Shown: positions 1 to 9,621, counted from the stretch's first letter. The stretch is DNA of 64,000 nucleotides from Nitrosomonas sp. Nm132 (GCF_900100485.1 NZ_FNDH01000008.1:1-64000), one strand, 5' to 3'. Program-made: numbers and translations. The notes: generated from the sequence alone by a model not told the origin.

Positions 1-433
1 GATTGACGAATCCGCGCGGCAACGATCCGCCGATTGATACGAGAAAGACCCGCCAGTCCTTTGCCAGCACCCGTGCGGCGCAACCAGTCGCCCACCGCAT
101 CTGTGCTCGGCAGCACACCCAGTTTCAGTAAATTGGATAATGCAGAGTCGCTCTTGAGGGTGCGCATATCCTTCAGCGACCGGCCACCACCATTGAGCAT
201 TGAGCATTGAGCATGAGCACCAGTGGGGTTACATAGGCCGTCGCCTCATAGCTGTGTCCGCTTCCAGGCTTTGGCATCTCTTGCAGTAACCACCGCTTAA
301 ATCCTAGACCATGGACAAATTCGCCAAATAGCACTAATCCAGCGTTCGCTGTTAATATCTCGTCCGTTGCCTCTATCTTGAACGGAAGCACCATTTGTGC
401 CAAAGCCCTCATTGCCCTACCTCCTTTTATCAC
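1..433 (-). pseudogene. IS1380-family transposase, 5' part, frameshifted
   Basis: The minus strand encodes the N-terminal region of an IS1380-type DDE transposase, recognised from the typical opening (residues 8-20, MRALAQMVLPFKI) and the following family-typical text up to MLN at residues 74-76. The frame is then lost and the first reading frame stops at 173. In another frame the match resumes (GGRSLKDMRTLKSD...) and runs off the window edge at base 1. The break is caused by three tandem copies of a 7-bp unit at 192-212; removing two copies restores MLNGGGRSLKDM exactly. The catalytic part lies outside the window. The insertion probably truncated the helicase gene that begins abruptly near 500. 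Family assignment is from recognition of the sequence, not a search. Confidence 0.8.
192..212. repeat. Triple 7-bp tandem repeat inside the transposase
   Basis: Three exact consecutive copies of ATTGAGC lie at 192-198, 199-205 and 206-212, followed by a partial fourth copy. The two extra copies add 14 bp, which shifts the transposase frame. This is the expected product of replication slippage. Confidence 0.9.
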
Positions 434-529
434 CCCATAGGTGAAAGCTTCGACAGCCTTAATTCTACCGGATCGCTTGTGTGGTAGGACATTCCGTTAC
501 TTTTCAATCCTTGAATCGCGGATCTTGGG

Positions 530-1315
530 ATGGAACAGGTACTTGCTCCTAAGTTCAATTTCACGCCCAAGAACAGCCAAAGCGTTCCAGTAGATGGCTT
601 CGACTACGGTGAAGGCGGTTACGATCCTAAAAAAGAGAATGTTGGCTTTAACCAACAGACCGGACAGTTTCAGATAGAGATTAAAGGGTTGGTGAAGCCA
701 AAGAGTAAAGAAGCTACGCGCATTTGCCAAGAAGATTTGAACGAGGTCATTGCAGCATTTGTGCAGGATAAAATATCGTTGGAACGGGGCTTATTTGATT
801 CCGAGATGGTGCCAGAGGAATTCACGCAAGTGCGTATAGGTAAAATTATTAAAGATAAATACCCGGAACTGGATGAAAATGATCAAGAAGCTGTGCGTCA
901 GCACGCGATTGCTGCCTTGAACCTTACTCAGCAGGCAAAGAAAATCCTCAATTCCGCTGGCGATGCATTGAAAGCTGGCAATGCCGCTCTGATTGACGGG
1001 GTTCGCAAGTTTGCGATGGATGTGCATGATCTTGATATTGATTTGATTGATCGTATCAACCCTTTTGGTGAAGCCTATGCAATCCTGGCCAAGGCCATGA
1101 ATGAAGATAGTCTGAAGCAGGTGGCATTGGTGATTGCCGGTAAGAAAGTGAATCTCACCATTGAGGAAGCACGCGAACTGGCCCAGCGTGCACTGAAATT
1201 CAAGCAAGAGCGCGGAAGGCTTCCATCGCTGACATCACAAGACCCATGGAAAAAACGAATGGCCGAGAGTATTGCCTTTCTGGCACGAATGAAAGCGGAG
1301 GCAGCAAATGGCTAA
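530..1315 (+). pseudogene. C-terminal fragment of a helicase-like (DEAD/DEAH-type) protein
   Basis: An open frame of 261 codons with no recognisable helicase motif of its own. It reads like the helical C-terminal tail found downstream of the ATPase core in large DEAD/DEAH-family proteins of restriction or defence loci (acidic, alpha-helical, ending in a basic stretch KKRMAESIAFLARMKAE). The in-frame sequence upstream of ATG 530 has a stop at 512-514, and a transposase lies immediately upstream, so the N-terminal core was probably lost when the IS inserted. It overlaps the next gene by 8 bp, which indicates an original operon. Assignment to a helicase is by family resemblance and context and is uncertain; that it is a 5'-truncated relic is more likely than a complete gene. 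Confidence 0.5.
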
Positions 1316-2502
1316 AGTAAGTTTTACAGATGAAGATGATGCGCTTCTCGCTGAGCTTGGTGTTGAGGTGGAGGTTAAAAATACGGGAAGCCGCACGCCA
1401 CGCGAAGAACGCATCATTGCCGGTTTTGAAGATATTGAATGGTTCTATGAACAGCTTGGTCGAGCACCCGCACACGGCGAGGATCGCGATATATTCGAAC
1501 GGCTGTATGCGGTAAGACTCGATAAAATCCGTGCTTCCGAAGAATGCCGGGCCGTTCTAGCGGATAAAGATAAACATGGCCTCCTTACCGGTGAACCGAC
1601 CGCTGTTGTGAGTGATTTGGATAATCTGGACGATGATGTGTTGCTGTCTGAGTTAGGTGTTTTGGATACAGGTGAAAATGACATCACTAAGTTAACGTAT
1701 ATAACAATCCCGCGCAGAAATCAAAGCTGCTGAAGAGATCGCCAAACGTAATTCATGCCTGGATTTTGATAAATTCAAGCCATTATTTGTCAAGGTGCAA
1801 GAAGAATTGGCGTCCGGTATTCGCCTAACCCGTAAATTCAAAGACGATGCGCAGATCAGACAAGGGGATTTCTTCATCCTCGGCGGCCAGAAAGTCTATG
1901 TTGCAGAAATGAGTGTTGAATTCATTGCAGAGTATGGACGATCAGACCGTAGGCTGCGTGTGATATACGACAATGGTACCGAAAGCGATATTTTAATGAG
2001 ATCACTGCAACGGGCACTAAACAAAGATGAAGCCAGCCGCAGGATTACCGATCCTTCTCCCGGCCCGCTATTTTCCGATGAAATTGAAGAGGGAGATATG
2101 GAAGTTGGCACAATTTATGTGCTCCGCAGCAAATCTGATCATCCTTTAATTAAGGAACACCGCGATGTTATTCATAAAATCGGTGTGACCAGCGGTAGTA
2201 TTGAAAAACGCATTATCAATGCCAAGCTAGATCCCACTTTCCTCATGGCTGATGTTGAGATTGTGGCTACCTATGGACTTTCGAACATCAATCGCACGAA
2301 GCTGGAGAACCTGATTCACAGGTTTTTTGAACCAGCAAAACTTGATATTGAAATTATGGATAGATTTGGGAATCCTATAGTGCCGCGCGAATGGTTCTTA
2401 GTTCCTCTGTTTATTATTGATGAATCAATTGAGAAAATCAGAGGTGGGCCAATTGTGAATTATAGATACGTGGATTCAAATACTGGAAAAATAATAGGAT
2501 GA
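1308..2502 (+). pseudogene. GIY-YIG nuclease family protein (T5orf172/MUG113 type), frameshifted
   Basis: The first frame starts at ATG 1308 and encodes an acidic region (residues 1-125) before running into a stop at 1733. The continuation is in a different frame from about 1717 (RAEIKAAEEIAKRN...) to the stop at 2502. The second part contains a GIY-YIG-like domain: the segment around VGTIYVLRSKSD supplies the first strand, and HKIGVTSGSIEKRI supplies the IGVT/R-containing core, followed by the helical region with N-L-I-H-R-F and a conserved EWF near the end. This is the arrangement of the T5orf172/MUG113 branch of GIY-YIG nucleases. A single-base indel near 1700-1717 would explain the break. 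It forms an operon with the helicase fragment upstream, a pairing suggestive of a nucleic-acid defence module. Expression of a shorter nuclease from GTG 1795 cannot be excluded. Confidence 0.65.
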
Positions 2503-2591
2503 ACAGAATTGAAATCAGTCTCTTGCGGCAGCTTTATTAACTGAATTCCTAAATTGTCACTGGTACATCAATAGGATTTGAAATCGCCAGA

Positions 2592-2747
2592 TTATTGGCA
2601 GGTCTCAGCTAACGATCCCAAAGTTTTTCGCTCCTGGTTACTGTACCACAACCGATATTTATTCTTGATGTGCTCCCAGCGTTTGCCATACTCGCACCAG
2701 TAGCCTTTTCGTGGCGGCAACCATTGACACTTGTCTGGGCTATCTAT
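2592..2747 (-). pseudogene. HNH endonuclease C-terminal remnant
   Basis: The minus strand between an in-frame stop at 2748-2750 and a stop at 2592-2594 encodes about 51 residues, including QWLPPRKGYWCEYGKRW and IKNKYRLWYSNQERKT. This resembles the tail that follows the HNH motif in a group of bacterial HNH endonucleases. No start codon or HNH core is present, so this is a scrap of a gene. The remaining sequence up to 2784 shows nothing further. Confidence 0.4.
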
Positions 2748-2784
2748 CTAGGACAGAAGAATTTTCACACAATATCGGGTAATT

Positions 2785-4008
2785 TTATTCATAGCGTAAG
2801 GCTTCTACTGGTTTTAATGAGGCTGCTTTTTTGGCAGGATAGAAGCCGAAAGATATGCCGATGACAGATACAAAAGTAAAAGCTAAGCCAATCATACCGA
2901 GTGTAATGACGACTGGCATGTCTGCAATCTGACTTATCGTCCATGCTCCGCTGATTCCCAGCACTACACCCGTTAATCCACCTAAAATACAAATCATTAA
3001 AGCTTCTAGTAAAAATTGTGTAAGAATTGCACGCCGACTGGCGCCTATGGCCATGCGAATCCCAATTTCTCGAGTACGTTCTGTAACTGATACCAGCATG
3101 ATATTCATGATCCCGATGCCACCAACCAGCAATGAGATCGAGGCAATGGCTCCTAGCATCCATGCCATTATTTTGGCAGTAGTGCTTGCAACGGCTGCTA
3201 GTGCTGTCAGGTTACGGACGGTAAAATCATTTTCCATCCTGTCAGAAAGACGGTGGCGTTGGCGGAGCAGGCGAGTAATTTCCATTTCTGCTTCTTCCAT
3301 CATATCCGCTGATTTTCCTTGGACCATCATATAGTTGATCGATCCAGGAAATTGATTGCCAAGAATTTGACGTTGGGCAGTGGTGAGGGGGATAAATACA
3401 TTGTCATCCTGATCGCGTCCGCTAAGACTTTGACCCTTGACTGCAAGAACACCGACTACCAGAAATGGTCTATTGGCGATACGAAGCGTTTTTCCAGTGG
3501 GATCTTCTTTCCCAAATAGATTCTCAGCAGTTATCTTTCCCAGGACAGCAAGGCGTGTAGCAGAGCGTAAGTCTGCTTCAGAAAATATCGAACCATCCTC
3601 TATTTCCCAATTACCGACAGAGAAATAATCAGGAGTGACACCTGTTATCGTTGTGCTCCAGTTATTAGCGCCATAACTAAACTGGGCAATTCCGGAGACA
3701 ACAGGTGCAGTCGCTTCAACTGAGGGTAATTCTGCAACGGCTTGCGCATCACCTGCAGTCAATGTTTTTACGCTGCCACTCCCAAACCGTAGTCCCCCTG
3801 AGGAGGTTGCACCCGGCACCACGAGCAATAGGTGACTTCCCATAGAAGTTATTGTGCTACTAATATGGGCTTGAGCGCCTTGACCGATTGATAGCATTAA
3901 TACCACAGCTGCAACACCAATGATCATACCGAGCATAGTCAGTCCAGTGCGTAGGCGATTGAGTCGCAGGGCGCGAAAGGCTTCATCGATAATGATCAGC
4001 AGATTCAT
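2785..4008 (-). CDS. MacB-type ABC transporter permease
   Basis: A 407-residue inner-membrane protein with the MacB/FtsX layout. One transmembrane helix lies near residues 22-43 (TMLGMIIGVAAVVLMLSIG), followed by a large periplasmic MacB_PCD domain and three C-terminal helices beginning near residue 283 (motif GGIGIMNIMLVSVTERTREI, which is the family hallmark). The MacB family couples cytoplasmic ATP hydrolysis to periplasmic movements that drive export of peptides, antibiotics or lipids through a MacA-type adaptor and an outer-membrane channel. The ATPase is a separate gene 38 bp upstream, so this is the split form of MacB. It is the last gene of a three-gene operon with the adaptor and ATPase. 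The substrate cannot be predicted from sequence. Confidence 0.9.
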   Translation of the reverse strand: MNLLIIIDEAFRALRLNRLRTGLTMLGMIIGVAAVVLMLSIGQGAQAHISSTITSMGSHLLLVVPGATSSGGLRFGSGSVKTLTAGDAQAVAELPSVEATAPVVSGIAQFSYGANNWSTTITGVTPDYFSVGNWEIEDGSIFSEADLRSATRLAVLGKITAENLFGKEDPTGKTLRIANRPFLVVGVLAVKGQSLSGRDQDDNVFIPLTTAQRQILGNQFPGSINYMMVQGKSADMMEEAEMEITRLLRQRHRLSDRMENDFTVRNLTALAAVASTTAKIMAWMLGAIASISLLVGGIGIMNIMLVSVTERTREIGIRMAIGASRRAILTQFLLEALMICILGGLTGVVLGISGAWTISQIADMPVVITLGMIGLAFTFVSVIGISFGFYPAKKAASLKPVEALRYE

Positions 4009-4046
4009 GATTAAGTTGTAATTTTATTATTATGAGATGACATAAA

Positions 4047-4781
4047 TTAAAGAGGGCCTTTGTTTTTATCTTGGATGATGCGGCCATCTTTTAATCGAAT
4101 CGTGCGGTTGGCATAGGAGGCGATATCATCTTCATGAGTTACCAGGATAATCGTTATGCCCTGACCGCCATTAAGTTGTTTGAATAATGTCATGATTTCA
4201 TGGCTGGTTTGTGTATCAAGATTGCCAGTTGGTTCATCAGCCAGAATAAGCTGGGGTTGATTAACCAATGCCCGGCTGATTGCGACTCGCTGTTGCTGTC
4301 CTCCAGAAAGTTGATTAGGATAATGTAGCGTAAATTGCCCCAGGCCTGTTTGTTGTAATAATGTCAGCGCATGTTCACGGCTTTCGTTGCGGCTCATACC
4401 GGCATACAGTAATGGTATCGCCACATTATCCAAGGCTGTCATGCGCTTAAGCAAATTAAAACCCTGAAATACGAAGCCTATGCCGTGATTTCGTACGCGT
4501 GCCAGTTCATCATTAGATAGATATGCTACATTGCGGCCAGCTAACCAATAATTGCCACTCGTAGGTGTATCAAGACAACCCAGAATATTCATTAAAGTAG
4601 ATTTACCTGAGCCAGATTGCCCCATAATGGCAATGAATTCTCCAGAATAAATTTCAAGGTTGATATCAAATAGCACCTGATGGAAAACCGGCTGATTTGC
4701 ATGGCGATCTAGGCGATAAGCCTTGCACAAATCTTCCACTCGAATCAATGGTTGATTTGGAATGTTGTCTATGCCCGGCAT
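4047..4781 (-). CDS. MacB/LolD-type ABC transporter ATP-binding protein
   Basis: A 244-residue nucleotide-binding subunit with every expected motif: Walker A GQSGSGKS (about residues 54-61), Q-loop in FVFQGFNLL, signature LSGGQQQR (158-165), Walker B LILADEP (178-184) and the switch histidine in VTHEDD. It belongs to the MacB/LolD group that energises FtsX-like permeases. Its ATG overlaps the stop of the adaptor gene as TAATG, indicating translational coupling, and the permease follows after 38 bp. Together the three genes encode a tripartite efflux pump lacking its own outer-membrane channel gene, which would be supplied from elsewhere (TolC-like). Confidence 0.93.
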   Translation of the reverse strand: MPGIDNIPNQPLIRVEDLCKAYRLDRHANQPVFHQVLFDINLEIYSGEFIAIMGQSGSGKSTLMNILGCLDTPTSGNYWLAGRNVAYLSNDELARVRNHGIGFVFQGFNLLKRMTALDNVAIPLLYAGMSRNESREHALTLLQQTGLGQFTLHYPNQLSGGQQQRVAISRALVNQPQLILADEPTGNLDTQTSHEIMTLFKQLNGGQGITIILVTHEDDIASYANRTIRLKDGRIIQDKNKGPL

Positions 4782-5938
4782 TAGAACATCCTGAATCTAA
4801 AATTGCTCGTAGATGATTCATTTTGTTTTTTACTTGCAGTATCACTGATAATCAACTCATCCCCTTCTTTTAGATCACCTGAAATCATTTCAGTGAAATT
4901 TCCATCTGTGATCCCGGTGACAACATTTATCGGTATGGCTGCCTTGTTTCCAAGGCGGTAGAGGAGGGACTGGTGGGATTGTCTGGCAGAGGATCTGATG
5001 GATACAGATATTTCGTTACTTGGCTTATAACGAAGCGCTGCATTAGGTATCCGAAGGACAGCGCTTTTTTGGCTGACGATGAAACGAACATTCGCTGTCA
5101 TGCCCGGTAATAGAGTTCCGTCGTCATTGATGACAGTTGCAACCACGTTGTAGGTAACTACATTTTCCTGGATAGTAGGATTCATGCGTATTTGTTTAAC
5201 AAAAGCAGTGAATTCTCGTTCCTTAAATGCATCTACCGTAAAAGAGAGTTCCTGATCAGCGTGTATCTGACCAATATCGGCCTCGGCAACGCTGATATTA
5301 ATTTGCATTTGCCGTAAATCACGGGCGATCTGGAACAAGGTGGGTGTCTGGAAACTAGCCGCAACAGTTTGACCAACATTCACATCGCGTGCGACGACTA
5401 TCCCGGAAATCGGTGACCGGATAACACTGTAATTCAGATTAGCGCGATCACGTTCAACATTAGCTTTGCTGATAGCTACCTGAGCATGTGCAATATCCAG
5501 TTGTTGTTCGATTTCATCCAGAGCTTCATTGGAAATGAATCCTTTTTGTAAAAGGATACGACTACGAGTAACCTTACTGGTCACATTTTTTAAAGTTGCC
5601 TGGGCGCTCTTAAAATTAGCCTCAGATTGTTGTAATTGCGCTTTGAGAAGCGCTGGATCAAGTTCAGCTAATATTTGACTTGTTTTTACCTGATCATTGA
5701 AGTCCACATATATTTTGGAGACGGTACCTGACACTTGCGTCCCTACATTGACAAGCTCAAGTGGGGTCAGCGTTCCATTTGCCGAAATAATTTGAGCAAT
5801 GTCTCCACGATCAACTATTCTGGTTCGATACTCTTCTTTTTCAGATGCTAGTTTTTGATTGGTATATCCATAAATTGCCCCAAATACCAGAATGATTAGC
5901 AAAATAATCGATTTATTTTTGAGATTAAGGCGTGACAT
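4781..5938 (-). CDS. MacA-type efflux periplasmic adaptor (membrane fusion protein)
   Basis: A protein of about 385 residues with an N-terminal signal-anchor helix (KSIILLIILVFGAIYGY), a barrel-sandwich half (GTQVSGTVSKIYVDFNDQVK, typical biotinyl-lipoyl-like strand), a long alpha-helical hairpin (roughly residues 100-165), then the second lipoyl half (SPISGIVVARDVNVGQTVA) and beta-barrel domains. This is the layout of RND/MacA-family adaptors that link an inner-membrane pump to an outer-membrane channel. The reading frame can be extended to a TTG at 5953, but ATG 5938 is the more natural start and places the membrane anchor close to the N terminus. First gene of the adaptor-ATPase-permease operon. 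Confidence 0.88.
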   Translation of the reverse strand: MSRLNLKNKSIILLIILVFGAIYGYTNQKLASEKEEYRTRIVDRGDIAQIISANGTLTPLELVNVGTQVSGTVSKIYVDFNDQVKTSQILAELDPALLKAQLQQSEANFKSAQATLKNVTSKVTRSRILLQKGFISNEALDEIEQQLDIAHAQVAISKANVERDRANLNYSVIRSPISGIVVARDVNVGQTVAASFQTPTLFQIARDLRQMQINISVAEADIGQIHADQELSFTVDAFKEREFTAFVKQIRMNPTIQENVVTYNVVATVINDDGTLLPGMTANVRFIVSQKSAVLRIPNAALRYKPSNEISVSIRSSARQSHQSLLYRLGNKAAIPINVVTGITDGNFTEMISGDLKEGDELIISDTASKKQNESSTSNFRFRMF

Positions 5939-6033
5939 CTGGAGGTGGACCAAGTCTTATTTAAACATGAAGTTATTAAGGTGCCATCATTTAGATGACT
6001 GATTTTAAGTATTACAGCAGGGTTTAACTGAAA

Positions 6034-7569
6034 TCACTGCTTTTTCTCACTAGCAGCAACAAATTCCTTGAGCTGTCTCAGGCGTGCTTCTATACTGGAC
6101 AATTGATAAAAATTACCATTATCTTTACGTAAAGCAATCTCTAGCTGCTCTATTGCAGCGCGATATTTTCCTTCTTGGACATAGACCTCTGCCTGAGCAC
6201 GATGTTGGAGCATGTGGTTCCCAAGCGCAGAGTGACATTGTGCTTCCAGCCGATAAAGATTGATGTCATCGTGAATAATTTGTGACTGTTTATTGATGAA
6301 TTCAAGAGCAGCCTTCGCATTTTGGTGGTTTAGTAAGGCTGTTATATAATCGTAAATCAGTGCACGGTGTTGGGGGTATGTATTTAATGCAGTTTGGTAA
6401 ATTTTAAATGCATCTTGAATTTGTTTGTTGGCCAGTTTAACTCGTGCGGCAAGTGCTTCGATCATAGCACCTGATTGTAAATATTCGCTCTCAACCAAGA
6501 CGGGGTTGCCCAAACTGTGATTCTTGAGTAGGCTGATAGAATGATCAGATTGCATTACTCGGTATAGTTCGTTTAATTCCTTATCTGCACGTTTGTACTG
6601 CTTATCGCGCAATAGCGCATAAGTTAGGCCATAGCGCTCCGCAATTTCATTGGCGTAACGTTTATCTTGTAGGCGTGAATCAAATTCCATTACTCTATCT
6701 GTAGAGTTTCCCTGGAGGGCTTTTAGCTTAGCTCGAACTAGGTGGAAATCGATGCTGTCAGGAACTTGGCGATAAGATAATTCTCGTGTGCGATTCTCAA
6801 TATCTGCTATGCGCTCATAAGTAAGCGGGTGCGTTCTCAGATAAGAGGGGGCTCCATTTTCATAATATCGCCCAGCATTTTGTAAACGCTCAAAGAAGGC
6901 TGACATTCCATGAGGATCGAATCCTGCTTTATTCAAAATATTAAAACCGATTCGATCCGCTTCCTTTTCATGTTTACGTGTAAAGTTCAGCTGGGATTGA
7001 ATGGCGCCGGCTTGTGCAGTCGCAAGCACTGCTTGTCCTGCTTGAGGATTCGAACGAGACGCGAGAATAGCTAAAGCAAGTGCAGCGATGGAAGCGAAAA
7101 GGCCAATATATTGCGGTCCAGAAAGCATTCTTGCCAGATGTTTCTGAGTGACGTGAGCAATTTCATGCGCCATAACCCCCGCTAATTCAGATTCACTTTG
7201 TGCGGCAATGATCAGACCGCTGTTGAATCCCATAAATCCGCCCGGTAAAGCAAATGCATTGATGGAAGGATCCTGCAGGGCAAAGAACTCAAATGATTGA
7301 TCGGGTTTTGCTTCATTTGATGATGAAATGAGCCTATTACCTAAATTATTGAGGTAACCTGCTATTTCAGCATCATTCAGATAACTGGGATCTGCGCGAA
7401 TTTGGCGCATAATCTGCAAACCGATCTGTCGTTCTTGGTGGGTTGTAATTGTGGCTTGTGATATATCGCCAAGATCTGGAAGTTCGTTTGCGAAAATATT
7501 TGCAGGAAATAGTAATGATAATACGATAATCGAGTAGTAAAGTTTCATGCCAATTTGATGATTGTTCAC
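6034..7569 (-). CDS. bepA: BepA-like M48 metalloprotease with TPR domain
   Basis: A 511-residue periplasmic protein with a signal peptide ending near ANIFA-NE. The peptidase M48 domain carries the zinc motif HEIAH (about residues 135-139) and a downstream third ligand in KHEKEAD (about 200-206). The C-terminal half is made of TPR-like helical repeats up to the end. This matches BepA (YfgC), a protease and chaperone that assists LptD and outer-membrane protein assembly at the BAM complex. The frame opens at GTG 7569, preceded by an AGGGG stretch; ATG 7548 is an alternative start and would give an equally good signal peptide. It stands alone, separated from neighbours on both sides. Confidence 0.88.
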   Translation of the reverse strand: MNNHQIGMKLYYSIIVLSLLFPANIFANELPDLGDISQATITTHQERQIGLQIMRQIRADPSYLNDAEIAGYLNNLGNRLISSSNEAKPDQSFEFFALQDPSINAFALPGGFMGFNSGLIIAAQSESELAGVMAHEIAHVTQKHLARMLSGPQYIGLFASIAALALAILASRSNPQAGQAVLATAQAGAIQSQLNFTRKHEKEADRIGFNILNKAGFDPHGMSAFFERLQNAGRYYENGAPSYLRTHPLTYERIADIENRTRELSYRQVPDSIDFHLVRAKLKALQGNSTDRVMEFDSRLQDKRYANEIAERYGLTYALLRDKQYKRADKELNELYRVMQSDHSISLLKNHSLGNPVLVESEYLQSGAMIEALAARVKLANKQIQDAFKIYQTALNTYPQHRALIYDYITALLNHQNAKAALEFINKQSQIIHDDINLYRLEAQCHSALGNHMLQHRAQAEVYVQEGKYRAAIEQLEIALRKDNGNFYQLSSIEARLRQLKEFVAASEKKQ

Positions 7570-7899
7570 AAATCAAGTTCCCCTATTATGTAGTAACGTA
7601 TGATTGTTCAGGGGAAAATGATTTCCTTTAGTTGCACCTGGGTTATAGCATGATTTACCAGTCTGATCGGTTGGGTTGGAGGACAATCTAAAGAATTATC
7701 CTTGCTGTATGATTGAAATAGGAACAGCTTCTCTGGTGAGTGAATGTAATGACAAATGGTTTTACTGGTAGCTTGTAAAAAAATTCTACTCAGGCATCAG
7801 CTTAAGAGCTGCTACATTTTTATTTGAAATTACCAGCAGCCACTACCTTTTGTGGTAGTAATTTGCAGTAGGTATATCACAATACGCCTAATCAGATTC
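7570..7899. other. Intergenic stretch, promoter region of bepA
   Basis: No gene is visible. A short inverted repeat (ACTACC...GGTAGT, about 7844-7861) lies just beyond the end of the phosphomannomutase gene but lacks a clear T-run in the direction of that gene, so a terminator is not claimed. Confidence 0.4.
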
Positions 7900-9276
7900 T
7901 TAGAAAGGTAATATAGCGTCTGGTTTGAACTGCAGGATGATATTACGAAAGTCTTGTTGTATGCGTTGCAGTGCTATCGTATCATCTGCTTCAAAGCGTA
8001 AAACTACGACAGGGGTTGTATTCGATGCGCGTATCAGACCGAATCCATCCTTGTATTCGACCCTTAATCCATCAGTGGTGATCACTCGTTCTGGGTTATC
8101 GAAGTGTGCATTTTTCTGAAGCTGTTTTATCAATGCGTGATTTTCGCCTTCTTTTAGTTTGATTTGTAATTCTGATGTATTAAGAGCATCTGGGAGAGCA
8201 TGCAATGTAGCATTAATGTCATCTTGATTGCTTAATAACTCTAATAATCGTGCTGCGGCATAAAGGGCATCGTCAAAGCCATACCAGCGTTCCTTGAAGA
8301 AGATGTGGCCGCTCATTTCTCCTGCTAATAGCGCACCTGTTTCTTTCAGTTTGCCTTTAATGAATGAATGCCCGGTTTTCCACATGACCGGCTTACCGCC
8401 ATGTTGCTCGATCCATGTAGCTAAATTGCGCGTGCATTTAACATCGAAGATAATTTGCCCTCCTGGGTTTCTGGTCAATATATCGGCAGCAAATAACATC
8501 AGCTGGCGATCGGGATAAATAATACTCCCATCTTTGGTTACCAGGCCAAGTCGATCGCCATCACCATCGAAGGCAAAACCAATTTCTGCATCAGTAGTTT
8601 TTAGAGCATAAATGACGTCCTGCAGATTCTTGGGTACTGATGGATCAGGGTGGTGATTGGGAAATGTTCCATCGACTTCACAAAATAGTTCGATCACTTC
8701 ACAGCCCATATTCCGATAGAGTGTTGGCGCAAAAGCTCCAGTTACCCCATTACCGCAATCGACAACGATCTTTATTGGGCGAGTCAATTTGACATCGCTG
8801 ATAATACGCTGGAAATAGGTTGGAGTAATAACGTGTGTTTTGTAATTACCCTCGCCATACATCAGGTTGTTGTTTTCTATGCGAATACGTAATGCCTGAA
8901 TTGTCTCAGCTGCTAACGTTTCGCCACCCAAAACTATTTTCAGGCCATTGTAATCCGGTGGGTTATGACTACCTGTGATCATTACGCCAGTATAGTTGCA
9001 TAGCTGATGTGCTGCGAAATAAAGCATCGGTGTGGGTACCGCGCCTACATCTATGACTTGAAGACCACTTTTTTGCAATCCTTTTGTCAATGCTTGTGTC
9101 AGGGAAGGACTAGATAGTCTGCCATCCCGGCCTATCGCAATAGAATCGAGTTTGCGCTCACGCGCTTCAGAACCAATGGCGTGACCAATCTTTTCAGCTA
9201 CGTCATTGGTTAGCACGGTGTCTACGATACCTCGGATATCGTACGCTTTAAAAATTTCGCGTGGAACTTTATTCAT
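7900..9276 (-). CDS. algC: Phosphomannomutase/phosphoglucomutase
   Basis: A 458-residue alpha-D-phosphohexomutase. The phosphoserine loop TGSHNP is at about residues 101-106 with the catalytic serine at 103. The metal-binding loop DGDGDRLG is at 237-244, the sugar-specificity loop GEMSGH near residue 325, and the phosphate-binding RASNTTP near 416. The family interconverts mannose-6-P with mannose-1-P and glucose-6-P with glucose-1-P, feeding nucleotide-sugar synthesis for LPS and exopolysaccharide. Length and motifs match the bifunctional AlgC/ManB type. The gene is monocistronic here. The choice between mannose and glucose as the main substrate cannot be made from the sequence. Confidence 0.93.
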   Translation of the reverse strand: MNKVPREIFKAYDIRGIVDTVLTNDVAEKIGHAIGSEARERKLDSIAIGRDGRLSSPSLTQALTKGLQKSGLQVIDVGAVPTPMLYFAAHQLCNYTGVMITGSHNPPDYNGLKIVLGGETLAAETIQALRIRIENNNLMYGEGNYKTHVITPTYFQRIISDVKLTRPIKIVVDCGNGVTGAFAPTLYRNMGCEVIELFCEVDGTFPNHHPDPSVPKNLQDVIYALKTTDAEIGFAFDGDGDRLGLVTKDGSIIYPDRQLMLFAADILTRNPGGQIIFDVKCTRNLATWIEQHGGKPVMWKTGHSFIKGKLKETGALLAGEMSGHIFFKERWYGFDDALYAAARLLELLSNQDDINATLHALPDALNTSELQIKLKEGENHALIKQLQKNAHFDNPERVITTDGLRVEYKDGFGLIRASNTTPVVVLRFEADDTIALQRIQQDFRNIILQFKPDAILPF

Positions 9277-9396
9277 GACGTAATAACTTGATGGCTCGGG
9301 ATATTTAAAAGCAGATCAGAATGAAATTATCTATTCGAATTGACCGCGCTCAGTATTTTAATTGTTAATTGATCAGAAATAGGCTTGTTGATTGAT

Positions 9397-9600
9397 TCAA
9401 TGATGTTCTGCTTTTGCGCCACCTTTCAAGATGTAACGCGTGCCACAATAAGGGCATAGTGCTTCACCGGTGGCTTCGATGGGTAAAAAAACACGTGGAT
9501 GACTATTCCATAGGCGCATAGACGATATGGGGCAATGCAAAGGTAAATCGTCATCGGTGATTTCAATTTGTCGCTGATTGAGGGTGGTTGGGTTATTCAT
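9397..9600 (-). CDS. CHCC-type zinc-finger domain protein
   Basis: A 67-residue protein with the short CHCC zinc-binding pattern: one Cys in LHCP, a His in NSHPRV, and the pair CPYCG near the C terminus. The family is related to the small zinc-carrying subunit of mitochondrial complex I (NDUFS6 type); its bacterial role is poorly known. The frame can be extended four codons upstream to 9612, but GGAG lies six bases before ATG 9600, which decides this start. It follows ilvE by about 20 bp and is very likely co-transcribed with it, an arrangement common in betaproteobacteria. Confidence 0.85.
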   Translation of the reverse strand: MNNPTTLNQRQIEITDDDLPLHCPISSMRLWNSHPRVFLPIEATGEALCPYCGTRYILKGGAKAEHH

Positions 9601-9621
9601 GAAATGCTCCATTAAACTAGG

